From: Nitrosovibrio tenuis
Lineage (GTDB): Bacteria > Pseudomonadota > Gammaproteobacteria > Burkholderiales > Nitrosomonadaceae
DNA length: 64,000 nucleotides
Direction of reading: 5' to 3'
Assembly: GCF_900109785.1 (NCBI RefSeq)
Contig: NZ_FOBH01000007.1
Span: 92,390 to 156,389 of the forward strand
The translations under genes were made by a program, and so were the position numbers. Position 1 is the stretch's first letter, and the number at the start of each line of letters is the position of its first letter. The notes beneath the pieces were generated by a model. The model did not search any database. It saw nothing but the letters and a program-made list of their open reading frames with translations, and was not told the DNA's origin. This document shows, piece after piece, positions 26,308 to 35,069 of this stretch.

Positions 26308-26609
26308 TATTGCTTTGCTCCTTCGGACAAACGCTCGTCGGTTTCGGTTTCTTGGAGATCACTGGGGCGGATCGGTAGCAGATACTTGTCTTCTTTAAAG
26401 TAAACGACGTTAGGCTCGTCGCTTGGATGCCGAATACGCCATGCATCGAACACAAGTTCGCCGTTGCTCATCGGCATAACGCTGCGATACTGCACAACAT
26501 CCACTATAAGTCCGGTGTTCGGCCCTTCTAGAATCATTGCCAAATCACCTGCTCTGCATTTCAAAAATGGGGAAACTGTTTGCGCGGACGCGCTCTTAGG
26601 CTTGCTCAT
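26307..26609 (-). CDS. Hypothetical prophage protein upstream of the antirepressor
   Basis: 100 residues from ATG at 26609, chosen because GGAG lies seven bases upstream; an in-frame TTG two codons earlier is less likely. The core (AGDLAMILEGPNTGLIVDVV; WRIRHPSDEP) looks like a small beta-barrel, similar in style to KOW/SH3-like phage proteins, but I cannot assign a family. Stop and antirepressor start overlap. Confidence 0.6.
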   Translation of the reverse strand: MSKPKSASAQTVSPFLKCRAGDLAMILEGPNTGLIVDVVQYRSVMPMSNGELVFDAWRIRHPSDEPNVVYFKEDKYLLPIRPSDLQETETDERLSEGAKQ

Positions 26610-26633
26610 GGTCAATCTCCAGTCAAAGCGGTT

Positions 26634-26753
26634 TTATTTTTCCGCTTCCCCGCTGTCAAACGGGTGGGCGGCATCGTGCGGGTTGACAGACCGGGACTGG
26701 GCCGGCAGGGATTTCTCCCTCCCACACGAGCCACCCATAAAGGTGACCACCAT
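26634..26753 (-). CDS. Small prophage leader-type protein (39 aa)
   Basis: ATG at 26753 opens a 39-codon frame: MVVTFMGGSCGREKSLPAQS, then SVNPHDAAHPFDSGEAEK. The style recalls short phage leader proteins (Ash / Icd-like) that precede regulatory genes, preceded as here by a terminator-like hairpin (26764-26787). It ends 24 bases before the next gene on the strand. Assignment is tentative. Confidence 0.4.
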   Translation of the reverse strand: MVVTFMGGSCGREKSLPAQSRSVNPHDAAHPFDSGEAEK

Positions 26754-26763
26754 GTTACGGACG

Positions 26764-26787
26764 TAAAAAAACCGCTTGAGGGCGGTT
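26764..26787 (-). terminator. Terminator-like hairpin before the 39-aa leader
   Basis: On the minus strand ACCGC-CCTCAA-GCGGT is followed by seven T. It stands upstream of the leader ORF and antirepressor operon. It could end a short upstream transcript or act as an attenuator. A similar hairpin (ACCCGCC...GGCGGGT, T-run) lies at 55154-55178. Confidence 0.65.
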
Positions 26788-26893
26788 GTCCGCCAGTCTT
26801 CCGAGCTGTCAAACTCGGCCTCTGAATTTGCAGAGGTGAAGTAAGCCTAAATCAGAATCTCATCCGCGTCAACAAGTCTTTTTTTTGAATGCA

Positions 26894-26921
26894 CAAAAAA
26901 CAAAACCCGCCGAAGCGGGTT
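26894..26921 (-). terminator. Rho-independent terminator of the DinD-like gene
   Basis: On the minus strand AACCCGC-TTCG-GCGGGTT is followed by a T-rich stretch. It overlaps the last codons of the DinD-like gene. Confidence 0.75.
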
Positions 26922-27750
26922 ATGAAGGCTTGGGAAGTTGCTTTTTCTTCTTCCCATCAATCTTTCTCATTTCCTTGTTGGCTGACTTGAGCCTCTTCTT
27001 TACGTCCCCGATATGTTCTTCTATGGGCAGATTTTCTGGCTTCTCCCCACTCGACCTCATCATCACATCCCGAACCTCGCGCCCAACATCCTGCGCAGTC
27101 TGTGAAGCTTGATTCAATCCTCGCGGCTGCGTACGCTTTAACCTCTCTTCAGTTTGTGTTACCCGGAAGAGGTTGGCTGCCAACTCGGTTTTGCCCATGT
27201 AATCGTATAATGTCTTGTCCGCCGGCGCGCCCTTGTATTGGATCAGCTGCTTTAAGGACATGTTATACATGCCCATGAAACCGGCATTTTTAAAAACACC
27301 GTATTGATGTACCTCAAGCCCTGCCGCTTTTGCCGCACCAGCCATTATCGTTTCACCGGCCTTCAGCTCTTCACGAATTTCGATTCGTTCTAGCGAACCT
27401 TCCTGTATCCGTTCCTGAATCAGCTCATCGGCCAACGCGGCAAGAACTACTTTAGCCTGTGCTACTTGTGGTTTTTTCGCATCGGCATGCAGTGAGACCA
27501 AAAAACATGCGAACCTGGTCAGTTTATAGCTATTGATTACCCCCTTCCCTTCAATTATCTGTACGGGAATAAACACATCATGAATACTGATTCCTAATTG
27601 CGCACACGATGCGATAGCTTTAATGATGACTTTGTTAAAGGCGGTCCACGTCTCGTAACCAAGGGTAGACATGAACTCGTGCGCATCCCAATAGCGCACG
27701 CCATTTTCTTTTGCTGCGTCCTCAAACTTCTGCATTTCAAAGGTTGTCAT
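26920..27750 (-). CDS. DinD-family (DNA-damage-inducible protein D-like) protein
   Basis: 276 residues. The N-terminal half matches the DinD pattern: FEDAAKENGVRYWDAHEFMS, TLGYETWTAFNKVIIKAIAS and SYKLTRFACFLVSLHADAKK, which is a BRO-N/antirepressor-like fold. The second half is helical with a basic C terminus (GKKKKQLPKPS). In E. coli DinD is an SOS-induced inhibitor of RecA. In a prophage it may play an antirepressor-like role. No LexA box is obvious directly upstream. It is intact, unlike several neighbours. Confidence 0.82.
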   Translation of the reverse strand: MTTFEMQKFEDAAKENGVRYWDAHEFMSTLGYETWTAFNKVIIKAIASCAQLGISIHDVFIPVQIIEGKGVINSYKLTRFACFLVSLHADAKKPQVAQAKVVLAALADELIQERIQEGSLERIEIREELKAGETIMAGAAKAAGLEVHQYGVFKNAGFMGMYNMSLKQLIQYKGAPADKTLYDYMGKTELAANLFRVTQTEERLKRTQPRGLNQASQTAQDVGREVRDVMMRSSGEKPENLPIEEHIGDVKKRLKSANKEMRKIDGKKKKQLPKPS

Positions 27751-27814
27751 GGGAAGAATTATACTTGATCATCGCTCGTTCTAAACTTTAAAAAGAGGAT
27801 GTTTGCTCGTTCTA

Positions 27815-28594
27815 TTACTCTGCAATAAACTTCCGCCCGTTGACCTCGTAAACCGGCTTGCCCTTAGATGTGCCGATCTGCTTTGCTCCATCGGGAAGCG
27901 CATTGATCCGCGCGGGCGCCTGCGGCCTTCCGCCTTGAAGCTGCCCGGCAAGGGAGTTGACCTTGCCCGCTATATCCCCGTTATCTCCATACTGATTAAG
28001 CGTTTTCCCGATCAGGCCGGCGGCTGTCTTCTGCCCTGATGTGCCATACAGAGGCTTGCCAGCATCATCTGCCAGAATGCGCCGAGTACCATCGGACATG
28101 ACAGCGACAAATCCTTGATCCGTTTCAAGCGTTTTGCGGACTGTCGGCCCGAGAGCGCCCGCTCCACCGGCGCGCCGACCGGCCGCAAGTCCGCCGCTAC
28201 CATACGCCTTTGCCATCGCCGTATTTTTCTCAGCGCTTGCGTTGTAATTTCCGATCTGCGCATCGGCAACTCGTCCTTTAGTCGCTGTGTCCTGCTTATC
28301 AAGCAGATACTTTGCATATTTCTCAGGATCAAGGGTGGATGTCGCCCAATGATCCAGGTCGATTGTCTGCTCTCCGGTTCCGGAAATATTTACCTTCCAT
28401 TTGCCATCATTTGGATCATCCGGGTTAACCTTGACTGGACGATCTTCCAACTGAATCCCGCCGCGCTTCAGGTTATCCATGGCCCCGTCTATATTCCCGC
28501 GCTTTAGGTCCATCGCGGCATCGAAAATACCGCCTTTTTTTGCTGCTACCAGAGAGTCTAGCCACGGACTGATCTCCTTATCCATGCCATGCAT
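27815..28594 (-). pseudogene. Prophage structural-type protein, C-terminal part (split gene)
   Basis: 259 codons from an internal Met. In frame upstream it extends as GDLANQPAKLNAIRAAAAMH, joining the 28623-29105 frame if one T is removed at plus-strand 28650-28653. Contents: polar, Gly/Asp-rich with HWATSTLDPEKYAKYLLDKQ and a small C-terminal domain (SKGKPVYEVNGRKFIAE). Composition resembles internal virion or tail-needle proteins of podoviruses; no firm family. Confidence 0.6.
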
Positions 28595-28622
28595 TGCAGC
28601 CGCGGCACGGATGGCATTGAGC

Positions 28623-29105
28623 TTAGCCGGTTGGTTTGCCAGATCGCCGAAAACCGACCTGTTTCACGATTTCATGTATTGGATTGAAATCTCCGTCCGG
28701 TTGAGCTGGCTCCGCTTGTTTTTGAGCTGCTGGAAGGCTGGCAAGGCTACCCGCTTGATAAGCGGCTGGCGCGCTCCCAGAAAATGCCGCATCAGGGATC
28801 ATGCCGTTCGCTTGTTTGAACGACGCCAATCCGCAAGGGTTCTCCATTACAAGTCGCTGTTGCGGCGCGGCACTGGTCGGCTTGATGCTTTCGCCCTTAA
28901 AAACGGGGATCAAAGAGCTAATGAACCCTTCCCGGTCTGGACCTTTTTCACCCTTGGCAGCGGCTTTCGCATCGGCTTGCTGCTGGCGGAGAGCATCCAT
29001 ATTCTCCCAGTGTTCATTGCGGTTGTTGTAATATTGATTTTGCAAACCGAATTGGATACCATTTTGAATACCATCCGCCAGTCCTGCCGCTAATCCACTA
29101 GCCAT
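28623..29105 (-). pseudogene. Prophage structural-type protein, N-terminal part (split gene)
   Basis: Starts MASGLAAGLADGIQNGIQFG, an amphipathic N terminus typical of phage internal proteins, followed by a Gln/Ala-rich helical region. The frame leaves the true sequence after EIVKQVG because of an extra base in a four-base run (28650-28653, plus-strand A). Together with 27815-28594 it would give about 430 residues. A good GGAGG lies before the ATG at 29105. Confidence 0.6.
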
Positions 29106-29135
29106 CGTTGCCTCCTATCTACTTCTCTATAAATG

Positions 29136-29156
29136 AAAAAGCCGCCCGAAGGCGGC
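29136..29156 (-). terminator. Rho-independent terminator after the small lipoprotein gene
   Basis: On the minus strand GCCGCC-TTCG-GGCGGC is followed by five T. It lies between the lipoprotein gene (stop at 29176) and the structural-type gene (start 29105). Confidence 0.75.
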
Positions 29157-29175
29157 TCGTCTGCAATATAAAGCT

Positions 29176-29403
29176 CTACTGCACGCAATCAAAAACATAT
29201 TCACGTAGCCAGTATGTGGGACGAGCCGTCACTCTGGCATATCTCTGATGCTTTGCGCATTCTTTATCGGCAAGCAATTGCGATTCCGCGGAGTCCATAC
29301 CTTGGGACTCCACCACTACAGTTCTTGAGTTGGAACTTATGACCTTGGCCGCACAGCCAGATAAAATCACTCCAGCAATCAAGCAAACCATCAAAAGCCG
29401 CAT
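29176..29403 (-). CDS. Small lipoprotein in prophage (75 aa)
   Basis: MRLLMVCLIAGVILSGC is a type II signal peptide with lipobox LSGC. The mature part is about 59 residues with two further Cys (KECAKH and FDCVQ) that could pair. GGAGG lies upstream of ATG at 29403. Size and placement would suit a spanin-like or exclusion lipoprotein, but no endolysin gene is seen, so this is only a possibility. Confidence 0.65.
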   Translation of the reverse strand: MRLLMVCLIAGVILSGCAAKVISSNSRTVVVESQGMDSAESQLLADKECAKHQRYARVTARPTYWLREYVFDCVQ

Positions 29404-29419
29404 AATCGTATCCTCCTGT

Positions 29420-29872
29420 TCAGTTTGATTCTATCAGAGCCTGATTCAAAAGGTTGATTCTATCTAGATACTCCTTATACATTTCTGGATGTCTTGCTCT
29501 TGTAAATTCAACCCTGTCGCGAGAATCTTTCCGGTAAGCGGTGCAGTCGTAGCAATCCAGCGATGAGTGCTTGATTGAGTAGTGCGCCGGGATTTCCATT
29601 CTCGTTGCTAGATAGGCCATCACCTGGTCGCTCGTCCAATCCTCAATGGGTTGAAGCCGTATCATTCCCTCGATTACATCCCCATTCCGGGAAGTGGACT
29701 TATGATTTTCATCATTGCGCTGACCGTAAACTATCTCGGTTGCGCCAATTTCCTTTGCTTTAGCGAGCAATGGCAAACTGATATTTTCCCAGCAACAGCT
29801 TAGGTAATTTTGTATCATGACCGGTTTCCTGCCGGCTACCATCTGACCTATGCGCGTCCAGTCTACAGGCAC
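29420..29872 (-). pseudogene. Phosphoadenosine-phosphosulfate-reductase-like protein, 5'-truncated
   Basis: The 150-codon frame (GTG at 29872; open upstream to about 29925) contains IEYxxx-style elements of PAPS-reductase/PP-loop proteins: KEIGATEIVYGQRNDENHKS, RLQPIEDWTSDQVMAYL and a late SSLDCYDC cysteine pair. Phages often carry such genes. The N-terminal PP-loop (SGGxDS) that binds ATP or PAPS is absent; the frame runs out where the opposite-strand HTH gene begins. It is therefore probably a truncated, inactive copy. Confidence 0.65.
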
Positions 29873-29904
29873 AACATCTGCCGGTATCCCTTCGCGCTTG
29901 TTTT

Positions 29905-30057
29905 GCTCGACACGAGCGCAAGTGGCCGAGGAAGACCATCGCGGATAAGATAGGTGTGTCTAGGAATACCCTTTACAGGTGGCAATCAGGGGAGTTCGAG
30001 CCGCTGTATTCGCAAGGGGCGGAGCTTTTGAGATTGGCGGGGATGGTTGACGGATGA
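29905..30057 (+). pseudogene. HTH DNA-binding protein fragment, 5'-truncated
   Basis: The plus-strand frame reads KWPRKTIADKIGVSRNTLYR then WQSGEFEPLYSQGAELLRLA, a Cro/XRE-like helix-turn-helix, and stops at 30055-30057. No start codon is available in frame before it runs into the antisense of the PAPS-reductase gene. The next frame's ATG (30054) overlaps its stop (ATGA). It was probably a small phage regulator cotranscribed with the recombinase. Confidence 0.6.
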
Positions 30058-30147
30058 AGTCTTCTTGCTTGACAATAACCAGCGTTGGAACGCCAGACGT
30101 TCAACTTGCCGCAGAGCTTGCGGTTCCTTTGCTACTTAAATTCATTC

Positions 30148-31662
30148 ATGACAAAGCTGAGCGCAATAAGGTGCGCGTTTTACCTTCGGAGCTCGAAAGA
30201 TCGCAGCGACATTTCGATAGACGCGCAGCGTCGGGAGCTCCAGCAACTAGCGAAGTCACGCAGTTATCTGACCGTCGCTGAATTTGTTGATGCCGTCGAA
30301 AGCGGAAAAGATGACAACCGCCCCGGTTTCCAGCAGCTTATCCGCGAAATAAAGAATAAGGATCGGGCGTGGTCTGTAGTGATCATGCTCGATACTTCCC
30401 GCCTTTCCAGAAATCAATACATCGCCCACACATTCAAGCACGATTGCGCCAAGCGTGGCGTAACAATACTTTTCTCAAAAACCCCTGAGCTTGACGGTGT
30501 AACCGGAATCATCCTGCCCGCCGTTCTTCACGCAATGGACGAGGTTCATAGCTTCATGTCCAAAGAAAAAGGGCTGGCGGGAATGGCTGAGAACGTGCGC
30601 CAGGGATTCAGAGCGGGAGGCCGGGCCCCAGTAGGGTACAGGCTCGAGACAATCGCAACCGGAGCAATTCGGGACGGTTCACCTGTCACCAAGTCAAAAC
30701 TTGCGCCCTCAGAAATGGCGCCCAAAATAGCCGCCTATCTGAAAGGTCGCGCAACCGGCCAAAGCGGAACAAAGTTAATTGTAAGTCTTGGGTTAGAGCT
30801 CTCTCGTAACACTATGAACGGGGTTGAATGGAATGCCCTGACCTATGCCGGGCATACTGTCTGGAACGTACACAACGAAACGACGAAGGAGGGTTATGTC
30901 GGCGGGGTCAAGCGCAGGCCCAGGGAAGAATGGGTGATTCAACGCGATACTCATCCGGCTCTGATTACCGATGCTGAAGCAGAGGAAATATTAGCTCAGC
31001 TAAACCGAGGCAGACTGAAGAACAACCGCACGAAGGCAGTTCACCTGCTAACGGGTATCCTCGTTACTCCTGATGGCGTTGCTTGGCACGGCAACGGCGA
31101 TCTTTATCGGGCCGGGAAGAAGAACATCAAAGCAGAGCGGGTAGACTCCACTGTGATCACTCAAGTTGCCTCAGACTTGCAATCACCAGCATTCATCAAG
31201 TCGCTTACCGAGTCCGCGCACAAGTCTGTAAAACTGACCGACGATGACGCAGAGGGCGCATCGATCAGGAACGAAATAAAAAGGCTGGACGCCAAAATAA
31301 ATCGATTGTCGAATTTATTATCCGAGACAACGGCAGTAGATACGCTACTTAAAAAAATTGAAGAGTTTGAGAGTAATAAAGCATCGCTGATTGAACAGCT
31401 CTCTCAAATTGAAACGGCTCGCAAGCAGTCCAAGGCAATGCTGCAAATTACCGAAGCAGACGTGAAAGCAATGCTTGAGACAATGGCAACTAGCCTGCCT
31501 GATCTCGACCGCGAGTCGCTAAAAGACTTTCTGCGCGGCCTTATAGACCACATTACTTTGGACGCTTCTAGTCTAGCCTGTTGTATTCATTACAAAATCA
31601 GGCTATCAACTGGGGATTTCAGGGCGTCCCCAAGGGGATTCGAACCCCTGTACTCACCGTGA
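30148..31662 (+). CDS. Large serine recombinase (phage integrase)
   Basis: About 504 residues from Met at 30148; an in-frame ATG at 30085 gives 525. The resolvase catalytic domain starts RCAFYLRSSKDRSD (nucleophile Ser in the RSS) and includes VVIMLDTSRLSRNQY. The recombinase domain follows (GFRAGGRAPVGYRLE; WNALTYAGHTVWNV). The region where other members have a Cys4 zinc ribbon (GILVTPDGVAWHGNGDLYRA) lacks cysteines. Then comes a coiled coil (about 375-440). The last codons (SPRGFEPLYSP) are read from the strand opposite tRNA-Glu. It would integrate or excise the element. Confidence 0.85.
   Translation: MTKLSAIRCAFYLRSSKDRSDISIDAQRRELQQLAKSRSYLTVAEFVDAVESGKDDNRPGFQQLIREIKNKDRAWSVVIMLDTSRLSRNQYIAHTFKHDCAKRGVTILFSKTPELDGVTGIILPAVLHAMDEVHSFMSKEKGLAGMAENVRQGFRAGGRAPVGYRLETIATGAIRDGSPVTKSKLAPSEMAPKIAAYLKGRATGQSGTKLIVSLGLELSRNTMNGVEWNALTYAGHTVWNVHNETTKEGYVGGVKRRPREEWVIQRDTHPALITDAEAEEILAQLNRGRLKNNRTKAVHLLTGILVTPDGVAWHGNGDLYRAGKKNIKAERVDSTVITQVASDLQSPAFIKSLTESAHKSVKLTDDDAEGASIRNEIKRLDAKINRLSNLLSETTAVDTLLKKIEEFESNKASLIEQLSQIETARKQSKAMLQITEADVKAMLETMATSLPDLDRESLKDFLRGLIDHITLDASSLACCIHYKIRLSTGDFRASPRGFEPLYSP
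31623..31642. repeat. Attachment-site-like direct repeat at tRNA-Glu 3' end
   Basis: GGCGTCCCCAAGGGGATTCG covers the tRNA 3' end and part of its T arm, and recurs with one G fewer at 16737-16755. It marks the likely proximal junction of the prophage. Confidence 0.65.
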
Positions 31663-31697
31663 AAGGGTGATGTCCTAGGCCACTAGACGATGGGGAC
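31626..31697 (-). tRNA. tRNA-Glu (anticodon TTC)
   Basis: The minus strand reads GTCCCCATCGTCTAGTGG at the 5' end, anticodon loop CTTTCAC with TTC, T arm GGTTCGAATCC and acceptor GGGGAC closing on GTCCCC. The discriminator is G, followed by CCC instead of CCA in the DNA, so CCA would need to be completed by the tRNA nucleotidyltransferase. The missing A coincides with the integration junction. Confidence 0.95.
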
Positions 31698-31742
31698 TGA
31701 GGGGCTTTTGACCGGTCTTCAGTCTGTTTCTTAGCAGATTAC

Positions 31743-31818
<76 letters not shown>

Positions 31819-31891
31819 GGCAAAATGAACGCGAATTATACTGAGCCGTCCTGTTGCAGTCAATGTAAAGCAGCACGACGGTATTAAGGCC

Positions 31892-33301
31892 CTACTCGGC
31901 TCCGTTTGGGAAGTTTTCCAGCTGTTGATCCATGCGTTTGAGGGTTTCCTCCCGGCCTAGCAGTTCCAGCACCGCGTTGATCGAGGGAGTCTGGGTTTCA
32001 CCCGTTATCATTACCCGTAGCGGCATTGCCACCTTGGGCAGCTTGATTCCGTGTTCCTTGGCGCAATTTTTGATGGCTTCATGGATGGCGTGGCTCTCCC
32101 ATTCAACCTCCGCAAGCTGCTGCCGAAGGTCGAAAATGGCACCCTTCGCCTCGGCTGTGAAATGCTGCGCCTTGAGCTCGGGGGAAGGATCCAGCGAGCG
32201 ATAGAAATATACCGCCGCATCGGCCAGCTCAGCCACTGTATTGACGCGCTCCTTGAGCAGATTTGTCACGCTGGTTAAATCCGGCAGACCCGGGGCGGCG
32301 GCGGGGTCGCAACCATCCGCCTCAAGAAACGGCCGCGCCAGCGCTGCCAGCCGCCCGTCGTCGGCATTTTTCAGATACTGCTGATTGAGCCATTGGAGTT
32401 TTTCGGGATTGAATTTGGCCGGCGAACGGTTAATGGCTGAAAGGTCGAACCACTCGACCAGTTGCTCCCGGCTGAAAATTTCTTCATCGCCATGCGACCA
32501 GCCCAGTCGCGCCAGATAATTTATCAGCGCCTCGGGCAGGTAGCCATCTTCGCGGTACTGCATCACCGAAACCGCCCCATGGCGCTTGGATAGCCGCTCG
32601 CCATCCGCGCCGAGGATCATCGGCACGTGCGCATACTGCGGCAATGGCGCGCCCAGCGCCTTCAGGATGTTGATCTGGCGCGGGGTGTTGTTGACGTGAT
32701 CATCGCCGCGAATCACATGTGTAATGTTCATGTCCAGGTCGTCGATCACCACGCCAAAATTGTAGGTCGGTACGCCGTCGCCTCGCAGCAGCACGAGGTC
32801 GTCCAGCTCGGTGTTGGCAACGGCTATCTCGCCCTTGACCAGATCGTTGAAGGCAACAACGCCCTCCTGGGGATTTTTGAGGCGCACCACGGGCTTTACC
32901 CCTGGGGGCGGCGTTTCCTTAAAATCACGCCAGCGCCCGTCGTACCTGGGCTTGAGCCCGGCGGCGCGTTGCTGCTCGCGCATTGCATCCAGCTCTTCCT
33001 TGGTGCAATAGCAGTAATATGCATCACCCGAGCGCAGCAACTGCTCCGCAACCTCATGATAACGCTCCAGCCGCTGCATCTGGTAAAACGGCCCCTCGTC
33101 GTAATCGAGCCCCAGCCAGGCCATCCCGTCCAGAATTGCCTGGGTGGATTGCGCGGTGGAGCGTTCGAGATCGGTATCCTCTATTCGCAAAACAAACTTG
33201 CCGCCATGCCTGCGGGCAAAGGCCCAGGAAAACAGTGCGGTGCGCGCCCCACCAATATGAAGATAACCGGTGGGACTTGGAGCAAAACGGGTGCGTACCA
33301 T
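31892..33301 (-). CDS. gltX: Glutamyl-tRNA synthetase
   Basis: 469 residues from ATG at 33301; a TTG four codons upstream is possible but gives no better ribosome binding site. Class I signature GYLHIGGAR (HIGH-type) near residue 15, zinc-region-like YCYCTKEEL, and the KMSKS-type loop GERLSKRHG near residue 245. It charges tRNA-Glu (and possibly tRNA-Gln in bacteria that use the amidotransferase route). Length is normal. It lies next to its substrate tRNA-Glu gene, on the same strand just upstream of tRNA-Ala and tRNA-Glu. Confidence 0.96.
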   Translation of the reverse strand: MVRTRFAPSPTGYLHIGGARTALFSWAFARRHGGKFVLRIEDTDLERSTAQSTQAILDGMAWLGLDYDEGPFYQMQRLERYHEVAEQLLRSGDAYYCYCTKEELDAMREQQRAAGLKPRYDGRWRDFKETPPPGVKPVVRLKNPQEGVVAFNDLVKGEIAVANTELDDLVLLRGDGVPTYNFGVVIDDLDMNITHVIRGDDHVNNTPRQINILKALGAPLPQYAHVPMILGADGERLSKRHGAVSVMQYREDGYLPEALINYLARLGWSHGDEEIFSREQLVEWFDLSAINRSPAKFNPEKLQWLNQQYLKNADDGRLAALARPFLEADGCDPAAAPGLPDLTSVTNLLKERVNTVAELADAAVYFYRSLDPSPELKAQHFTAEAKGAIFDLRQQLAEVEWESHAIHEAIKNCAKEHGIKLPKVAMPLRVMITGETQTPSINAVLELLGREETLKRMDQQLENFPNGAE

Positions 33302-33390
33302 GGTGAGGAACAAGTTTTTGAAGGGGATGCGTTAGAAAAGAACGGCTATTTTACGCGAGGCTGCCAAATGATGCTGACTCATCTGTTCGA

Positions 33391-34248
33391 CTACATGGCT
33401 TGGCGATAGCCTTCCCAGCCCAAGCATGTTGAATAGGGTTCACCTTTTAACATCACCTTATAAGCTACGGGCAGATTTTGAAATATCCATCGAACCTCCA
33501 GCTCATCCTGGGGCGTAATCACCGTTGGACCCATAAATGGGGTTGTGTTTCTGTGTAAATCCATGCTGAAACGGGGCTTATGGCGTAAATTAAAAAAATC
33601 GAGCAATTGTCTTAATACTGCTTCCTCTTTTAATTGCGTATCCACATCTATAAAAAACACACGATCTTGCCACCGGTTCTGCTGAATCAGTCGCATTGCC
33701 CGATATTCAATTTCTATCCATTGCAGCAGATAAAATTGGAATCGGCTTAAGGTGTGCCCGGCATAATACCGAAAGATCTCTTCGTTGCCGGTTAATGCCC
33801 AGCGAAAATAACGCTCCCCGGTGTCACCCGTGTAATTCGCAAACGGCAGGTGGATCTTGCGTATCAACCGCTCACGCAGCAGTTCACTTTTGGCTACCTT
33901 GGCGGGGTGACGTACAAGGTGAATAAAGCCGGCATTATTCAGCAATACCCCGGCATGACGATTGAATGATTTGAGAAATGCATGATTCGATTCGAAGTAA
34001 ACTGGCGCTTTACAGTTGGCGATAAAACGGCATTTTCGCTCCAGCACCGGCAATAATGCCTTGTCGTTCTGACGTGTATTCCAGTCTATGGGCTTGCCGA
34101 ATAGGACAGGATTTCCAGGAACGAAATAGGGTTCGTGCGTGCTATAACACTGTTGCACGTTCTTGACAAAAAAATCAGCCAGGTAACTTGTGCCGGAACG
34201 GCCGCTCGCCAACGTAAAAATCGTCAGTTTGGTGCTGTTTGCGAGCAT
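33391..34248 (-). CDS. Sulfotransferase-family protein
   Basis: 285 residues. TLASGRSGTSYLADFF (13-28) is the 5'-phosphosulfate-binding loop of PAPS-dependent sulfotransferases; FIHLVRHPAKVAKSELLRER near residue 115 is the 3'-phosphate-binding strand-helix region. The family transfers sulfate to carbohydrates, lipids or proteins; the acceptor is unknown. No signal peptide. It is upstream of and on the same strand as gltX but separated by 89 bases. Confidence 0.82.
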   Translation of the reverse strand: MLANSTKLTIFTLASGRSGTSYLADFFVKNVQQCYSTHEPYFVPGNPVLFGKPIDWNTRQNDKALLPVLERKCRFIANCKAPVYFESNHAFLKSFNRHAGVLLNNAGFIHLVRHPAKVAKSELLRERLIRKIHLPFANYTGDTGERYFRWALTGNEEIFRYYAGHTLSRFQFYLLQWIEIEYRAMRLIQQNRWQDRVFFIDVDTQLKEEAVLRQLLDFFNLRHKPRFSMDLHRNTTPFMGPTVITPQDELEVRWIFQNLPVAYKVMLKGEPYSTCLGWEGYRQAM

Positions 34249-34530
34249 GTCATGTTCGAGGCCAGTTGTTCCGGAGTTAGCTAATATTCAGGCAGTTCGC
34301 TATTATGCTTCGAACGGAAAAGTTCTGGTCTCCGCTGTGCTTGAGATCCTTGGTAATACCTCATGGCCATCATATTGCCGCAACCATTCTGCCGGCAGAC
34401 AATATCCGTTATAGGTGGGTTCGACTACCTCAAACAGCTCGCTCCCTGTGAGCTACGCATGCGTTGACCGAAAACACGGATTCATGCTCTAATTGCGCTC
34501 CCTCGGCAGTTACCCATCTGGTAGCGTAGC

Positions 34531-34605
34531 GGGCGGTTAACTCAGCGGTAGAGTGCCACCTTCACACGGTGGAAGTCACTGGTTCGATTCCAGTACCGCC
34601 CACCA
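34531..34605 (+). tRNA. tRNA-Val (anticodon CAC)
   Basis: Begins GGGCGGTTAACTCAGCGG, anticodon CAC in the loop CTTCACACG, T arm GGTTCGATTCC, acceptor closed by ACCGCCC and encoded CCA. A full cloverleaf forms. Confidence 0.95.
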
Positions 34606-35069
34606 ATATTCCAGAGCGTCCACCAGGACCGAAAAACCCGCCTTCTTTTCTCTTGGCATTCGCGGAAGCGCGGCTTCACGCCGAGCCACTCGTTTCTGAA
34701 TCGCTACCCAAGCCATATGAAGCAACCGGCCAGGGCGGAAATCGACCCTCCAAATCTCAATGCATGCCTATGATAATTGCAGCGTGATTTATTCGTGTTT
34801 CTTTGCCCTGCTTCATAGTAAATCTGACCCGGGAGACCTCTCGATTCAGCTTGTTCTGCCCATGGGGATAGGCAATACGCTTGCTCCAGTTTGTGGCGTT
34901 ATTTCTGCTAAAACGATTTACGTATTTTCAGGCGAGCTTCTTGCGGAGCCGTGATGTAACCACCTTCATGCTCATTGCCTCGGGTTCGATGCGGGTACGA
35001 TGACAGGCGGCGTCACTTCACTTTACGTTGGCGAAAAATTGGCGCCCGGCTCGGTTCTTCAAGCTAGTT
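34606..35069. other. Intergenic, no supported gene
   Basis: About 460 bases downstream of tRNA-Val with no credible frame, terminator T-run or repeat. Short open frames lack ribosome binding sites. Confidence 0.4.

Noticed and set aside
16911..29105. Programmed ribosomal frameshifting as the general explanation of the split prophage genes
   Set aside because: The sites differ (insertions and one deletion, in A, G and T runs) and lack canonical -1 heptamers in the needed frame; decay explains them better. The A8 run remains a possible slippage site.
30054..30281. 75-codon frame starting at the ATGA after the HTH fragment
   Set aside because: Its second half overlaps the recombinase in another frame; the recombinase frame is clearly coding. 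Only its first ~30 codons could matter, as a coupling leader.
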